IMG/VR virus record: IMGVR_UViG_3300027759_000426
Coordinates: 1-23,685 of that record
Length of the DNA: 23,685 bases
From: a virus
Reading direction: 5' to 3' (one strand)
The notes beneath the pieces are model-generated. The model was not told where the DNA came from. It saw nothing but the letters and a program-made list of their open reading frames with translations, and made no database searches. Positions within the stretch are counted from its first letter, which is position 1, and each line of letters starts with the position of its first letter. Below are positions 11,602-17,452 of this stretch, in pieces. The translations under genes and the position numbers were made by a program.

Positions 11602-11994
11602 ATGAAAAAAGAACAATTGATTGCGCAGTTAGAGGGAGTAAAAGTATTATCAACGCAAGTTGACATTGACAAAGTAATTGCACTTATCCAGCAATTAGAA
11701 TCGGAGAAGAAAGGCGGGTTGACACAAGACTTGGCTGAGGAGATTGCTAGCCGCATTGAAAGCTCATTGGAGCGTAATGCATCCGAGTTGGTTGACTGTG
11801 ATAGTGCAGAATTTGAACTAAACTATGACAACCGAGTTGAATTGAGAGCCGCGGATGTTAATGTGTCAGAAATTATGGATTTTGTTACCGACTGCCTAGA
11901 CGAGTTTGTTAAGGCGCAACAAGATGAAGAATTGATTCAAGCAGTGTTAGCAGCAGATACAAATGAGGCTGACGAAGATGAGTCTGAAGAGTAA
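11602..11994 (+). CDS. Hypothetical acidic protein, 130 aa
   Basis: Start at ATG 11602 (MKKEQLIAQLEGVKVLSTQV), which follows AAAAAAAGAGAGA; the in-frame ATG at 11575 lies in the leader hairpin. The protein is highly acidic, with a coiled-coil-like N-terminus, a middle part EEIASRIESSLERNASELVD, and a tail ADTNEADEDESEE. Acidic helical proteins like this can act as chaperone-like or DNA-mimic proteins, but nothing specific is recognised. A repeated RNA element starts at its stop codon. Confidence 0.65.
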   Translation: MKKEQLIAQLEGVKVLSTQVDIDKVIALIQQLESEKKGGLTQDLAEEIASRIESSLERNASELVDCDSAEFELNYDNRVELRAADVNVSEIMDFVTDCLDEFVKAQQDEELIQAVLAADTNEADEDESEE

Positions 11995-12042
11995 ATCATA
12001 TCTCTCAATATGAGTCCCATGGGTCGGCAGAAGTGTCGGCCC
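11990..12042 (+). promoter_or_regulatory. Repeated post-gene RNA element, copy A
   Basis: The 24 bases at 11990-12013, spanning the stop codon, are identical to 13337-13360. They contain the hairpin TCATAT-CTCTCA-ATATGA. A second hairpin follows, GGGTCGGCA (12021-12029) with TGTCGGCCC (12034-12042) around GAAG. No T-run follows, but TAAAAAAG comes shortly after, as in copy B. It separates this gene from 12066 and could control read-through, RNA processing or stability. Confidence 0.6.
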
Positions 12043-12065
12043 TTACGGACGTAAAAAAGAGACCT

Positions 12066-12281
12066 ATGTTAAAAGACGCAATTGCATTATTAAGCCAGTT
12101 CGGATTAGTTGACGGTAACACATTACCGGACTCGACACCGGGCACACAGTATCAATTCAGAAGCTGCACACCAAACCTAATTGTTCCGGCACCTGGCCAG
12201 AAAACAGTTATTACCGGCCTTTTAAAGGATCACGGGTATGTGGTTAAACCATTAGGTACCATGTTAAAACTTAGCAAATAA
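12066..12281 (+). CDS. Hypothetical protein, 71 aa
   Basis: Start at ATG 12066 (MLKDAIALLSQFGLVDGNTL), after AAAAAAGAGACCT; an upstream in-frame ATG (12033) would overlap the hairpin. A helical N-terminus is followed by PDSTPGTQYQFRSCTPNLIV and KTVITGLLKDHGYVVKPLGT, a compact domain with a helix-turn-helix-like feel at the end, though not a convincing one. It probably shares the transcript of promoter copy 11. Confidence 0.6.
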   Translation: MLKDAIALLSQFGLVDGNTLPDSTPGTQYQFRSCTPNLIVPAPGQKTVITGLLKDHGYVVKPLGTMLKLSK

Positions 12282-12305
12282 AATGCAAACAAAGTTGCTA
12301 AAAGA

Positions 12306-12337
12306 TTAGGATCCTAACATTATAATCCTTATCTTTA
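12306..12337 (+). promoter_or_regulatory. Repeated promoter, copy 12 (drives the AAA+ ATPase)
   Basis: TTAGGATCCTAA at 12306-12317 and TATCTTTA at 12330-12337, with CAAACAAAGTTGCTAAAA upstream. The leader hairpin here is TAATAA-GAG-TTATTA (12346-12360), AT-only, then CTGAGAGAGT before ATG 12391. Confidence 0.8.
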
Positions 12338-12390
12338 AGTATAAGTAATAAGAGTTATTATTTAGTTAAACAATTAAACCCTGAGAGAGT

Positions 12391-13338
12391 ATGATGAATG
12401 TGTTTGAGCCTGTCCGAATTAAAGGCAAATTATTCGGGAAGAATGTTAAGAGTGGCGAGATTGCTGCAAAAGGTCTTATAAGAGATATCCAATTGCGCAA
12501 TGCCGAAAAGAATCGAGAAGTATTGTTTGTAGCCACAAATGGTAGAGTAACCCGAATGCCGGGAGTAGAAGCAGGAGTATCGGTCACACCAGCAGCTCCA
12601 ATCAAATTGTCTTTTATGACAGTCAGAGAGGCACGTGACCCACAAGAAATGTTTACCAACTTAGCAAGATTGACAAAGATGGTAGGCAGAGGTATTCAAC
12701 CGAGCTTAGTAGTTACCGGAGGTGCCGGCACGGGTAAGACTCACCTAGTAAAGCAAACCTTATCAGATATGGGCTTAGAAGAGTCAACCGACTTTGTCCA
12801 CTTTAAAGGCCGAGCCACACCGGCGGGTTTGTTTATTACCCTGTATGAGAATAGTGACAAGATAATTGTGTTGGATGATTGTGATTCAGTGTTTAAAGAC
12901 GATGATGCAGTCAATATACTTAAAGGAGCACTTGACAGCTATGACAGCAGAAAGATTAGTTACATTACCTCAAAGTCGCTTAAGGATACATATGGTGCAG
13001 AGATACCACGTCATTTTGAGTTTACGGGTAGGATCATATTCATTAGCAATATTGACCAAAGCAAATTAGATGAGGCGATACGTAGCAGAAGCTTTGTAGC
13101 CGACATTGATATGACGCAGGATCAAATGTTTACCAGGATCGAGCAATTGATGCCCAATATGGAGACACGCATACCAATTGTAGCAAAGGAGCAAGCATTG
13201 CAATTAATGAAAGAATTGAATGCCGAGTTTAATGGATTAGATGTTAACCTCCGCAGCTTTATTAAAGCAGCACGCATATGTGCAATGGGCTTTGATAATC
13301 CTAAAATGATGATAGCGGAACAAATCATCGAAGCATAG
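12391..13338 (+). CDS. AAA+ ATPase
   Basis: An ATP-driven remodelling enzyme. The 315-residue protein has a 100-residue N-terminal part, then Walker A GGAGTGKTH (110-118), Walker B IIVLDDCDS (158-166), a sensor-1-like IIFISNID (215-222) and the arginines of EAIRSRSF (228-235) that could provide the arginine finger. The C-terminal part has LNAEFNGLDVNLRSFIKAAR and resembles an AAA lid. Phages use such proteins as helicase loaders, clamp-loader-like or recombination factors; the exact role cannot be read from sequence. Its own promoter and the post-gene RNA element give it separate control. ATG 12394 is an alternative start. Confidence 0.85.
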   Translation: MMNVFEPVRIKGKLFGKNVKSGEIAAKGLIRDIQLRNAEKNREVLFVATNGRVTRMPGVEAGVSVTPAAPIKLSFMTVREARDPQEMFTNLARLTKMVGRGIQPSLVVTGGAGTGKTHLVKQTLSDMGLEESTDFVHFKGRATPAGLFITLYENSDKIIVLDDCDSVFKDDDAVNILKGALDSYDSRKISYITSKSLKDTYGAEIPRHFEFTGRIIFISNIDQSKLDEAIRSRSFVADIDMTQDQMFTRIEQLMPNMETRIPIVAKEQALQLMKELNAEFNGLDVNLRSFIKAARICAMGFDNPKMMIAEQIIEA

Positions 13339-13389
13339 TAAATCATATCTCTCAATATGAAGGGACCGGCGTCGAAAGGCGTCGGTTTC
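13337..13389 (+). promoter_or_regulatory. Repeated post-gene RNA element, copy B
   Basis: Identical for 24 bases to copy A, again overlapping a stop codon (TAG here, TAA there), with hairpin TCATAT-CTCTCA-ATATGA at 13343-13360. The second hairpin differs in sequence but is equally strong: 12 pairs from 13362-13373 with 13378-13389 around a GAAA tetraloop. TAAAAAAG follows in both copies. Conservation of shape with different stem sequence points to an RNA structure. Confidence 0.6.
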
Positions 13390-13425
13390 CTACTGTAAAA
13401 AAGTGCAAACAAAGTTGGCGAAAGA

Positions 13426-13457
13426 TTAGGATCCTAACATTATAATCCTTATCTTTA
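13426..13457 (+). promoter_or_regulatory. Repeated promoter, copy 13
   Basis: TTAGGATCCTAA at 13426-13437 and TATCTTTA at 13450-13457, with CAAACAAAGTTGGCGAAAGA upstream. The leader hairpin is AAGGG-AAAGG-CCCTT (13468-13482), then TAATAAGAGAGTAT before ATG 13509; TAAGAGAG is the exact complement of the CTCTCTTA loops. Confidence 0.8.
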
Positions 13458-13508
13458 TATAAGCAGAAAGGGAAAGGCCCTTAGCATAATTAACTAATAA
13501 GAGAGTAT

Positions 13509-13730
13509 ATGACAAAGAAAGAAATGATTGCCGCAATCCAATTAATTGAAGCTCAAGAATTTTTAAAGCTTAAAGAGTATGATAGCGAGTATGGATGGAA
13601 AGACGCATTAACTGACAGAGCTCGTGTCAGATTTGTAGCAGTATCTGACTTGATGGAAACATTGGGTATTAAACCAGACATAAGACTAAAGGAGTCGGAA
13701 CAAGCAATGGCCATAATATTAAACAAGTAA
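13509..13730 (+). CDS. Hypothetical protein, 73 aa
   Basis: MTKKEMIAAIQLIEAQEFLK, then LKEYDSEYGWKDALTDRARV and RFVAVSDLMETLGIKPDIRL, ending in a helix ESEQAMAIILNK. A fully helical small protein, starting after TAAGAGAGTAT behind promoter copy 13. The next gene follows 22 bases later with its own AAAAAAAGAGAGAAC. No recognised family. Confidence 0.65.
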   Translation: MTKKEMIAAIQLIEAQEFLKLKEYDSEYGWKDALTDRARVRFVAVSDLMETLGIKPDIRLKESEQAMAIILNK

Positions 13731-13752
13731 TAACCCTAAAAAAAGAGAGAAC

Positions 13753-14121
13753 ATGACAAGAGACCAAAGAGAAGCTGCAAAGCAAAGATTATGGAATTTA
13801 GAATTAAGATTGAATGGCATCAATGCATTAACAGAGAATATGTCAGACAAAGGTGGTGCAGAGATTGCTAGCATACTTGAGGAGACGGCAGCAGAGATTG
13901 CATCCATTGAAAAGCAGTTAGCAACCAAATGGGAGTTCCTATTTAATTTTATAGGAGGCGGTTGGAACTCGGAGGTAGCATTCACAAAGGAAGATGCAAT
14001 CGAGCAAGCCTTATTCAAATATGGTCATCCCAATACTCAAACCGGTCTTAGAGTAGACGTTGCTTCATTCAGAGTATCGACTCCAACCGATTACAAAAAT
14101 CAAATGTCGACATTCTATTAA
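13753..14121 (+). CDS. Hypothetical protein with coiled coil, 122 aa
   Basis: MTRDQREAAKQRLWNLELRL opens a helical/coiled-coil region (to about residue 60, EIASILEETAAEIASIEKQL). A folded C-terminal part follows (WEFLFNFIGGGWNSEVAFTK, then EDAIEQALFKYGHPNTQTGL). Last gene of the promoter-rich block, ending 27 bases before a strong terminator. No recognised family. Confidence 0.7.
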   Translation: MTRDQREAAKQRLWNLELRLNGINALTENMSDKGGAEIASILEETAAEIASIEKQLATKWEFLFNFIGGGWNSEVAFTKEDAIEQALFKYGHPNTQTGLRVDVASFRVSTPTDYKNQMSTFY

Positions 14122-14148
14122 GTAACGTCACTAGGGTATAGGGTTAAT

Positions 14149-14175
14149 GGGGGGTGTAATAGCCCCCCTTTTTTT
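14149..14175 (+). terminator. Strong intrinsic terminator closing the promoter-rich block
   Basis: GGGGGG (14149-14154) pairs with CCCCCC (14163-14168) around TGTAATAG, followed by seven T (14169-14175). A textbook Rho-independent terminator, and a clear boundary between the regulated small-gene block and the virion genes. Confidence 0.9.
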
Positions 14176-14451
14176 ATGGGGTAGCCCCCCATGTATTAGA
14201 CCCCTATAGCCCCCCCGAAACATGGGGGGTGGGGTGGGTTTCGTTAAAGGGGTAGATGCCCCCATCTAGATAAGGAAGGTTATATATGCGTTTCTAGCGC
14301 TGAAGAAATTTTTGCGGGGGAAGTAGCCTCTTTATTGTATATGCCATGGCATAGAGGCTATTATAATATATTAGTACGTCTCGGACCTGCCCTACGGTTA
14401 AATCCTCACCTACGCCTTCACCATTATGCCATGTCCCCCATATTTATCATT
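14176..14451. other. Non-coding spacer with G/C tracts and hairpins
   Basis: No gene seen. CCCCCCATG (14185-14193) and CATGGGGGG (14221-14229) form a 9-bp stem; other G4-6 and C4-6 tracts could pair in several ways, and the G tracts could form quadruplexes. TAGCCTCT (14324-14331) and AGAGGCTA (14353-14360) form an 8-bp stem with the palindrome TATGCCATGGCATA (14340-14353) inside. From about 14360 the sequence is unstructured up to the start of the tagged gene. A promoter for the virion genes is expected here, but I cannot place one. Confidence 0.55.
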
Positions 14452-14976
14452 ATGATACGATTAAAACCCATGTTAACGGAAATAAGCATGCAAGGATTGA
14501 CTCCATATGCTACATCATTTCAATGGAGACTTTTTTCTAGTAGTTACATGTATGATACCCGAGTCAATATAGACGGCGTTGACCTTAACATGACCATGTT
14601 ACAGGACGATCCTTATTCCAAATCAGCATCATGGACATTTTCATTTTTTTTACCAAATAAACATAATCCCGGCCGCTTTACATATAATGCATTCGATGCC
14701 GATGCGCCCGACGGCATTTCATATCTTCGCGTCATGTTAACATGCGCGTACGCCGTACGAGACTTTGCAGATACGCATGATGTTGCGGTAATCGATCTAT
14801 CAGGACAAGATTCAGGGTATGGTAAAAGCGCCCAAAAGACTAGAATATATCATGAATTGTTGTTGGCTAACAAGCACATGTTTGCAGACTTTAAAATACA
14901 AAAATCGTTTACTGGTCACTTGTTTCTAATTAGAACACAACAAGCAGATACAACGGGAATCAAGGACGCATCATGA
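14452..14976 (+). CDS. Tagged putative internal head protein, paralogue 1, 174 aa
   Basis: Start set at ATG 14452, giving MIRLKPMLTE, the tag shared with four other proteins; a frame extension to 14335 runs through the hairpin spacer. After the tag, the protein has an aromatic beta-rich region and a conserved C-terminal half: SYLRVMLTCAYAVRDFADTH, VIDLSGQDSGYGKSAQKTRI and YHELLLANKHMFADFKI. The same blocks recur in the next gene, so these are tandem duplicates. By analogy with T4 internal proteins the tag may target it into the prohead and be cut after LTE; this is inference. Stop overlaps the next start (ATGA). Confidence 0.75.
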   Translation: MIRLKPMLTEISMQGLTPYATSFQWRLFSSSYMYDTRVNIDGVDLNMTMLQDDPYSKSASWTFSFFLPNKHNPGRFTYNAFDADAPDGISYLRVMLTCAYAVRDFADTHDVAVIDLSGQDSGYGKSAQKTRIYHELLLANKHMFADFKIQKSFTGHLFLIRTQQADTTGIKDAS

Positions 14977-15518
14977 TACGATTAAAACCGCTTCTTCAAG
15001 AACTTGATATGAGTAACATGCAACCATATGCAACTCAATTTGTGTGGCAGGATCGTTGGAGGGATGGCAGCAGTTGGATGGCTGTCGTTACAGCCGAAGG
15101 CACCACAATTCAATTCAAGATTTCTTCAGAAGGATATTCAGGTACTGCATGGAGCTTTGGCTTTTGGATGCCAACATTAATGGATCCAACCGACTATACC
15201 ACTAGTTCAGCGCGAGGTGATACCAACAACACATTATCATATCTTCGCATATTAAGCACGTGCTTAGAAGCAATACGCGACTTTGCCAACACTCATGACG
15301 TTGAGCGAATAGATATATCTGGCGCAGATAGCAATTACCAAAAAGGCCAACAAAAAACACGCATATATGCCGAGCTCTTCAAAGCCAATGCTGCCATGTT
15401 TCCAGATTTTAACATTACGCAGTCTAATTCACGTGAATTGGTGTTGCAACGCATACAACGCGCGGATGCTACGGGAGTACCAGCAAACATGAAAACAAGG
15501 CAGCATGATCAAGCTTAA
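14973..15518 (+). CDS. Tagged putative internal head protein, paralogue 2, 181 aa
   Basis: Begins MIRLKPLLQE, again the M-I-K/R-L-K-x-x-L-x-E tag. It matches the preceding protein along its length, best at SYLRILSTCLEAIRDFANTH, RIDISGADSNYQKGQQKTRI and YAELFKANAAMFPDFNI. The conserved S-G-x-D-S and Q-K-T-R-I-Y strings point to a fold shared by both, but no enzyme family is recognised. It overlaps the upstream gene by 4 bases and the downstream gene by 14, so the three tagged genes form one translation unit. Confidence 0.75.
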   Translation: MIRLKPLLQELDMSNMQPYATQFVWQDRWRDGSSWMAVVTAEGTTIQFKISSEGYSGTAWSFGFWMPTLMDPTDYTTSSARGDTNNTLSYLRILSTCLEAIRDFANTHDVERIDISGADSNYQKGQQKTRIYAELFKANAAMFPDFNITQSNSRELVLQRIQRADATGVPANMKTRQHDQA

Positions 15519-16077
15519 ATCACTATTAACGGAAATGCCTATACACAAACTAGTATATGGTCAAATTGGGGCAACGGATCGCATCATCATGTCCGCAGAA
15601 CCCACAATAACACCACGCAATGTGGATCAACCCAAGCGTCCGGTATGGAAGCCTAGAGGGCTTTGGTATGCAATTGGTACGGAGTGGATTGATTGGACAC
15701 GTGATAACATGCCCGAATGGGAAACCGATTATGCGCACCGTGCACTAGTAGATACCGCTAGGATACTGCGTTTAGGACATGACATGACCATACAAGAATT
15801 TGAACACCTGTTTGGAGCAGAATATCGAACCATCGAAACTGCCCCGGTATGTACGGCTATCCAATGGTGGAAAGTTAAAGCATATAAAGGCGCCAAATAT
15901 GCTGGTATCGAAGTTGTGCATCCATGGGGCGGCATAGGAAGCTGGCTGCGCACTTGGGACGTTTCAAGCGGGTGCATATGGAATCCTGCAGCCATCAAGT
16001 CAATCGACATGATCACACTTACAAAAACGCCGGCTACCACTGACGGTATTGATACACCCGATAACCCCACCATGTAA
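15505..16077 (+). CDS. Tagged hypothetical virion protein, 190 aa
   Basis: Begins MIKLKSLLTE, the shared tag. The remainder is unrelated to the two preceding genes: KPRGLWYAIGTEWIDWTRDN near residues 49-68, APVCTAIQWWKVKAYKGAKY, and near the C-terminus TWDVSSGCIWNPAAIKSIDM. The strongly patterned tryptophans and the R-G-L-W-Y opening suggest an enzyme-like domain. T4 packages an ADP-ribosyltransferase (Alt) with a comparable tag, and GLWYAIG could be the first strand of such a fold, but the diagnostic residues are not clear, so I leave it unnamed. A stable hairpin follows its stop. Confidence 0.7.
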   Translation: MIKLKSLLTEMPIHKLVYGQIGATDRIIMSAEPTITPRNVDQPKRPVWKPRGLWYAIGTEWIDWTRDNMPEWETDYAHRALVDTARILRLGHDMTIQEFEHLFGAEYRTIETAPVCTAIQWWKVKAYKGAKYAGIEVVHPWGGIGSWLRTWDVSSGCIWNPAAIKSIDMITLTKTPATTDGIDTPDNPTM

Positions 16078-16080
16078 CTT

Positions 16081-16102
16081 GTGCGGTCCTGGAAGGACGC
16101 AC
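16081..16102 (+). terminator. Hairpin after the three tagged genes
   Basis: GTGC-G-GTCCT (16081-16090) pairs with AGGAC-GCAC (16094-16102) with one bulged base. There is no T-run behind it, so it may be a 3' stabiliser or partial terminator. The remaining 80 bases before gene 16184 hold AT-rich DNA with ATATTTAT (16156-16163), then AAGGAAACC in front of ATG. Confidence 0.45.
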
Positions 16103-16183
16103 TTAGACTCAAGCAACTTGCGTTCTACAACGTACTAATGTTTTGATATCAAGTTATATTTATTGTTATAAAACAAGGAAACC

Positions 16184-16741
16184 ATGATAAAATTAAAAAA
16201 CATATTAAGTGAAGCATATGCTTGGGAACGACAAGAAGGTAAGGCATTACCTACGTTAGCAGAAGTTCAAGCTGCATATCAAGCAAAAATGCGAGAAGAT
16301 GCTAACCTAGATCCAGAAGATGATGATCACGAGTATACAGATGACGCAGATCTACCAGAACCATATGATCCGGATGAAGATGACATGTTTGAATCTAAGG
16401 CAGCTAAAGATTATGACGGTGATGGTGAGATAGAATCTGGTTCTGAAGAATATTTAGGATCACGTGATAAAGCTATTAAAGCCGCGACTGATTCTACTGC
16501 TGATGGAAACTATGTTAATAAAGCACGAGCAAAAGCACATTTAACTAAGAAAGACTGCCGTGTATATGGACATGATGCATCTGGTAAGTCGACTAAATTA
16601 AATAGTACTAGCGATGTTGATAATCCTAAATATAAAAAATTTACAATCAGTACTGAATCTGTAAAAGAATCATTAAATTCTAGGATTTTAAATAATCTAC
16701 GAGGTTCAGAATATATTTTGTCAGAAACTTTTAAAAAGTAA
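16184..16741 (+). CDS. Tagged acidic protein with EF-hand-like loop, possible prohead core protein
   Basis: Begins MIKLKNILSE after AAGGAAACC, a good Shine-Dalgarno for this phage. The 185-residue protein has an extremely acidic stretch (about 40-70, many Asp/Glu). It is followed by KDYDGDGEIESGSEEYLGSR (75-94), which has the D-x-D-G-D-G-x-I spacing of a calcium-binding loop. The second half is basic (NKARAKAHLTKKDCRVYGHD) and ends ILSETFKK, with another L-S-E. Comparable DYDGDG segments are, from memory, frequent in structural or core proteins of T4-like marine phages. Tag, charge and place among virion genes suggest a scaffold or internal head protein. Confidence 0.75.
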   Translation: MIKLKNILSEAYAWERQEGKALPTLAEVQAAYQAKMREDANLDPEDDDHEYTDDADLPEPYDPDEDDMFESKAAKDYDGDGEIESGSEEYLGSRDKAIKAATDSTADGNYVNKARAKAHLTKKDCRVYGHDASGKSTKLNSTSDVDNPKYKKFTISTESVKESLNSRILNNLRGSEYILSETFKK

Positions 16742-16745
16742 TAAC

Positions 16746-17120
16746 ATGTTTGAAAAATTAATATCGACGTTAATGGCGTCGAGAGACCAAGCACATGTTT
16801 TCCATTGGCAAACTACCGGTGCAGGTTCATTTGCTATGCATACAGCTCTAAATGCATATTATGATGCAATTCCAGGATTAACCGATGTATTAGTTGAATC
16901 ATATCAAGGTAAGCACGGAATTGTTAACGGCTATACTCCTGCAGAACAATTTGATGAATTTAATAATGGAAACGTTTTAAAATACTTTAAAGGTTTATCA
17001 ATGTATGTAGAACGTGCTTATGATAAATTGGATGCAAAAGATACATATATTTTAAATCAAATAGACAATGTTAAAGAATTGATTTATTCAACAATTTACA
17101 AGCTAGAAAATTTACAATAA
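16746..17120 (+). CDS. Ferritin/Dps-like phage protein (DUF5856-like)
   Basis: The 124-residue protein starts MFEKLISTLMASRDQAHVFH. The H20-W-Q motif, H32 in FAMHTALNAYYDAI and the acids of GLTDVLVESYQG sit on predicted helices as in Dps/ferritin-like four-helix bundles (Dps has the comparable HWN). Length is a little short for Dps (about 150-170), as in the phage DUF5856 family. It may bind DNA or metal inside or around the virion; this role is inferred. It lacks the N-terminal tag of its neighbours, starts 5 bases after the previous gene, and is followed by a terminator. Confidence 0.65.
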   Translation: MFEKLISTLMASRDQAHVFHWQTTGAGSFAMHTALNAYYDAIPGLTDVLVESYQGKHGIVNGYTPAEQFDEFNNGNVLKYFKGLSMYVERAYDKLDAKDTYILNQIDNVKELIYSTIYKLENLQ

Positions 17121-17152
17121 TAAAAAGCGTCTGCTACCTTAGACGGTATAGG

Positions 17153-17185
17153 AAAAACTCGGGGTGTAATGTCCCGGGTTTTTTT
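17153..17185 (+). terminator. Intrinsic terminator after the ferritin-like gene
   Basis: AAAAACTCGGG (17153-17163) pairs with CCCGGGTTTTTTT (17173-17185) around GTGTAATGT, including a G-T pair. The A tract in front makes it usable in both directions. A smaller hairpin CGTCT / AGACG (about 17128-17145) lies just upstream. Confidence 0.88.
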
Positions 17186-17205
17186 ACTGTTTAATATTTA
17201 TTAAT

Positions 17206-17328
17206 ATGATGAATAGGTTATTTGCTTTTATTGTGGGATCATTAATGATAATGGTAGCTGGGTTATATTGTATAACAATTGAAATGTTTTTAATATTAAA
17301 GGGTAACAATGTCAAAAGTAAAAGTTAA
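17206..17328 (+). CDS. Small membrane protein, 40 aa
   Basis: MMNRLFAFIVGSLMIMVAGL, then YCITIEMFLILKGNNVKSKS: one or two hydrophobic segments and a basic tail. It starts 20 bases after a terminator and overlaps the next gene by 20 bases in another frame. ATATTTAT lies only 5 bases before its ATG, so a promoter there could serve only the following genes. Function unknown. Confidence 0.45.
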   Translation: MMNRLFAFIVGSLMIMVAGLYCITIEMFLILKGNNVKSKS

Positions 17329-17452
17329 TGTAGCAAAAACTCATTTAGCAAAACCAAAAGTTAAACGACCTGGAGTTCATGCTAAAACAAAAATTAGTAG
17401 AAGTAAAAATGCAACTAATTATGTAAAGTCTTATATAGCACAAGGAAAATGA
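17309..17452 (+). CDS. Small basic conserved phage protein, 47 aa
   Basis: MSKVKVNVAKTHLAKPKVKR followed by PGVHAKTKISRSKNATNYVK and SYIAQGK. The KRPGVHAKTK...SK...NY core recalls a short basic protein found in many T4-like phages of marine and Bacteroidota hosts, usually near head or recombination genes; function not established. High Lys content suits DNA or capsid-interior binding. Stop overlaps the next start by 4 bases. Confidence 0.65.
   Translation: MSKVKVNVAKTHLAKPKVKRPGVHAKTKISRSKNATNYVKSYIAQGK

Noticed and set aside
12366-12659. Minus-strand frame of 97 codons opposite the AAA+ ATPase start
   Set aside because: Shadow of a clearly coding + strand gene with Walker motifs; no ribosome-binding motif.
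14335-14451. N-terminal extension of the first tagged protein by 39 residues
   Set aside because: It would read through the hairpin spacer and bury the tag MIRLKPMLTE, which starts the protein in the four related cases.
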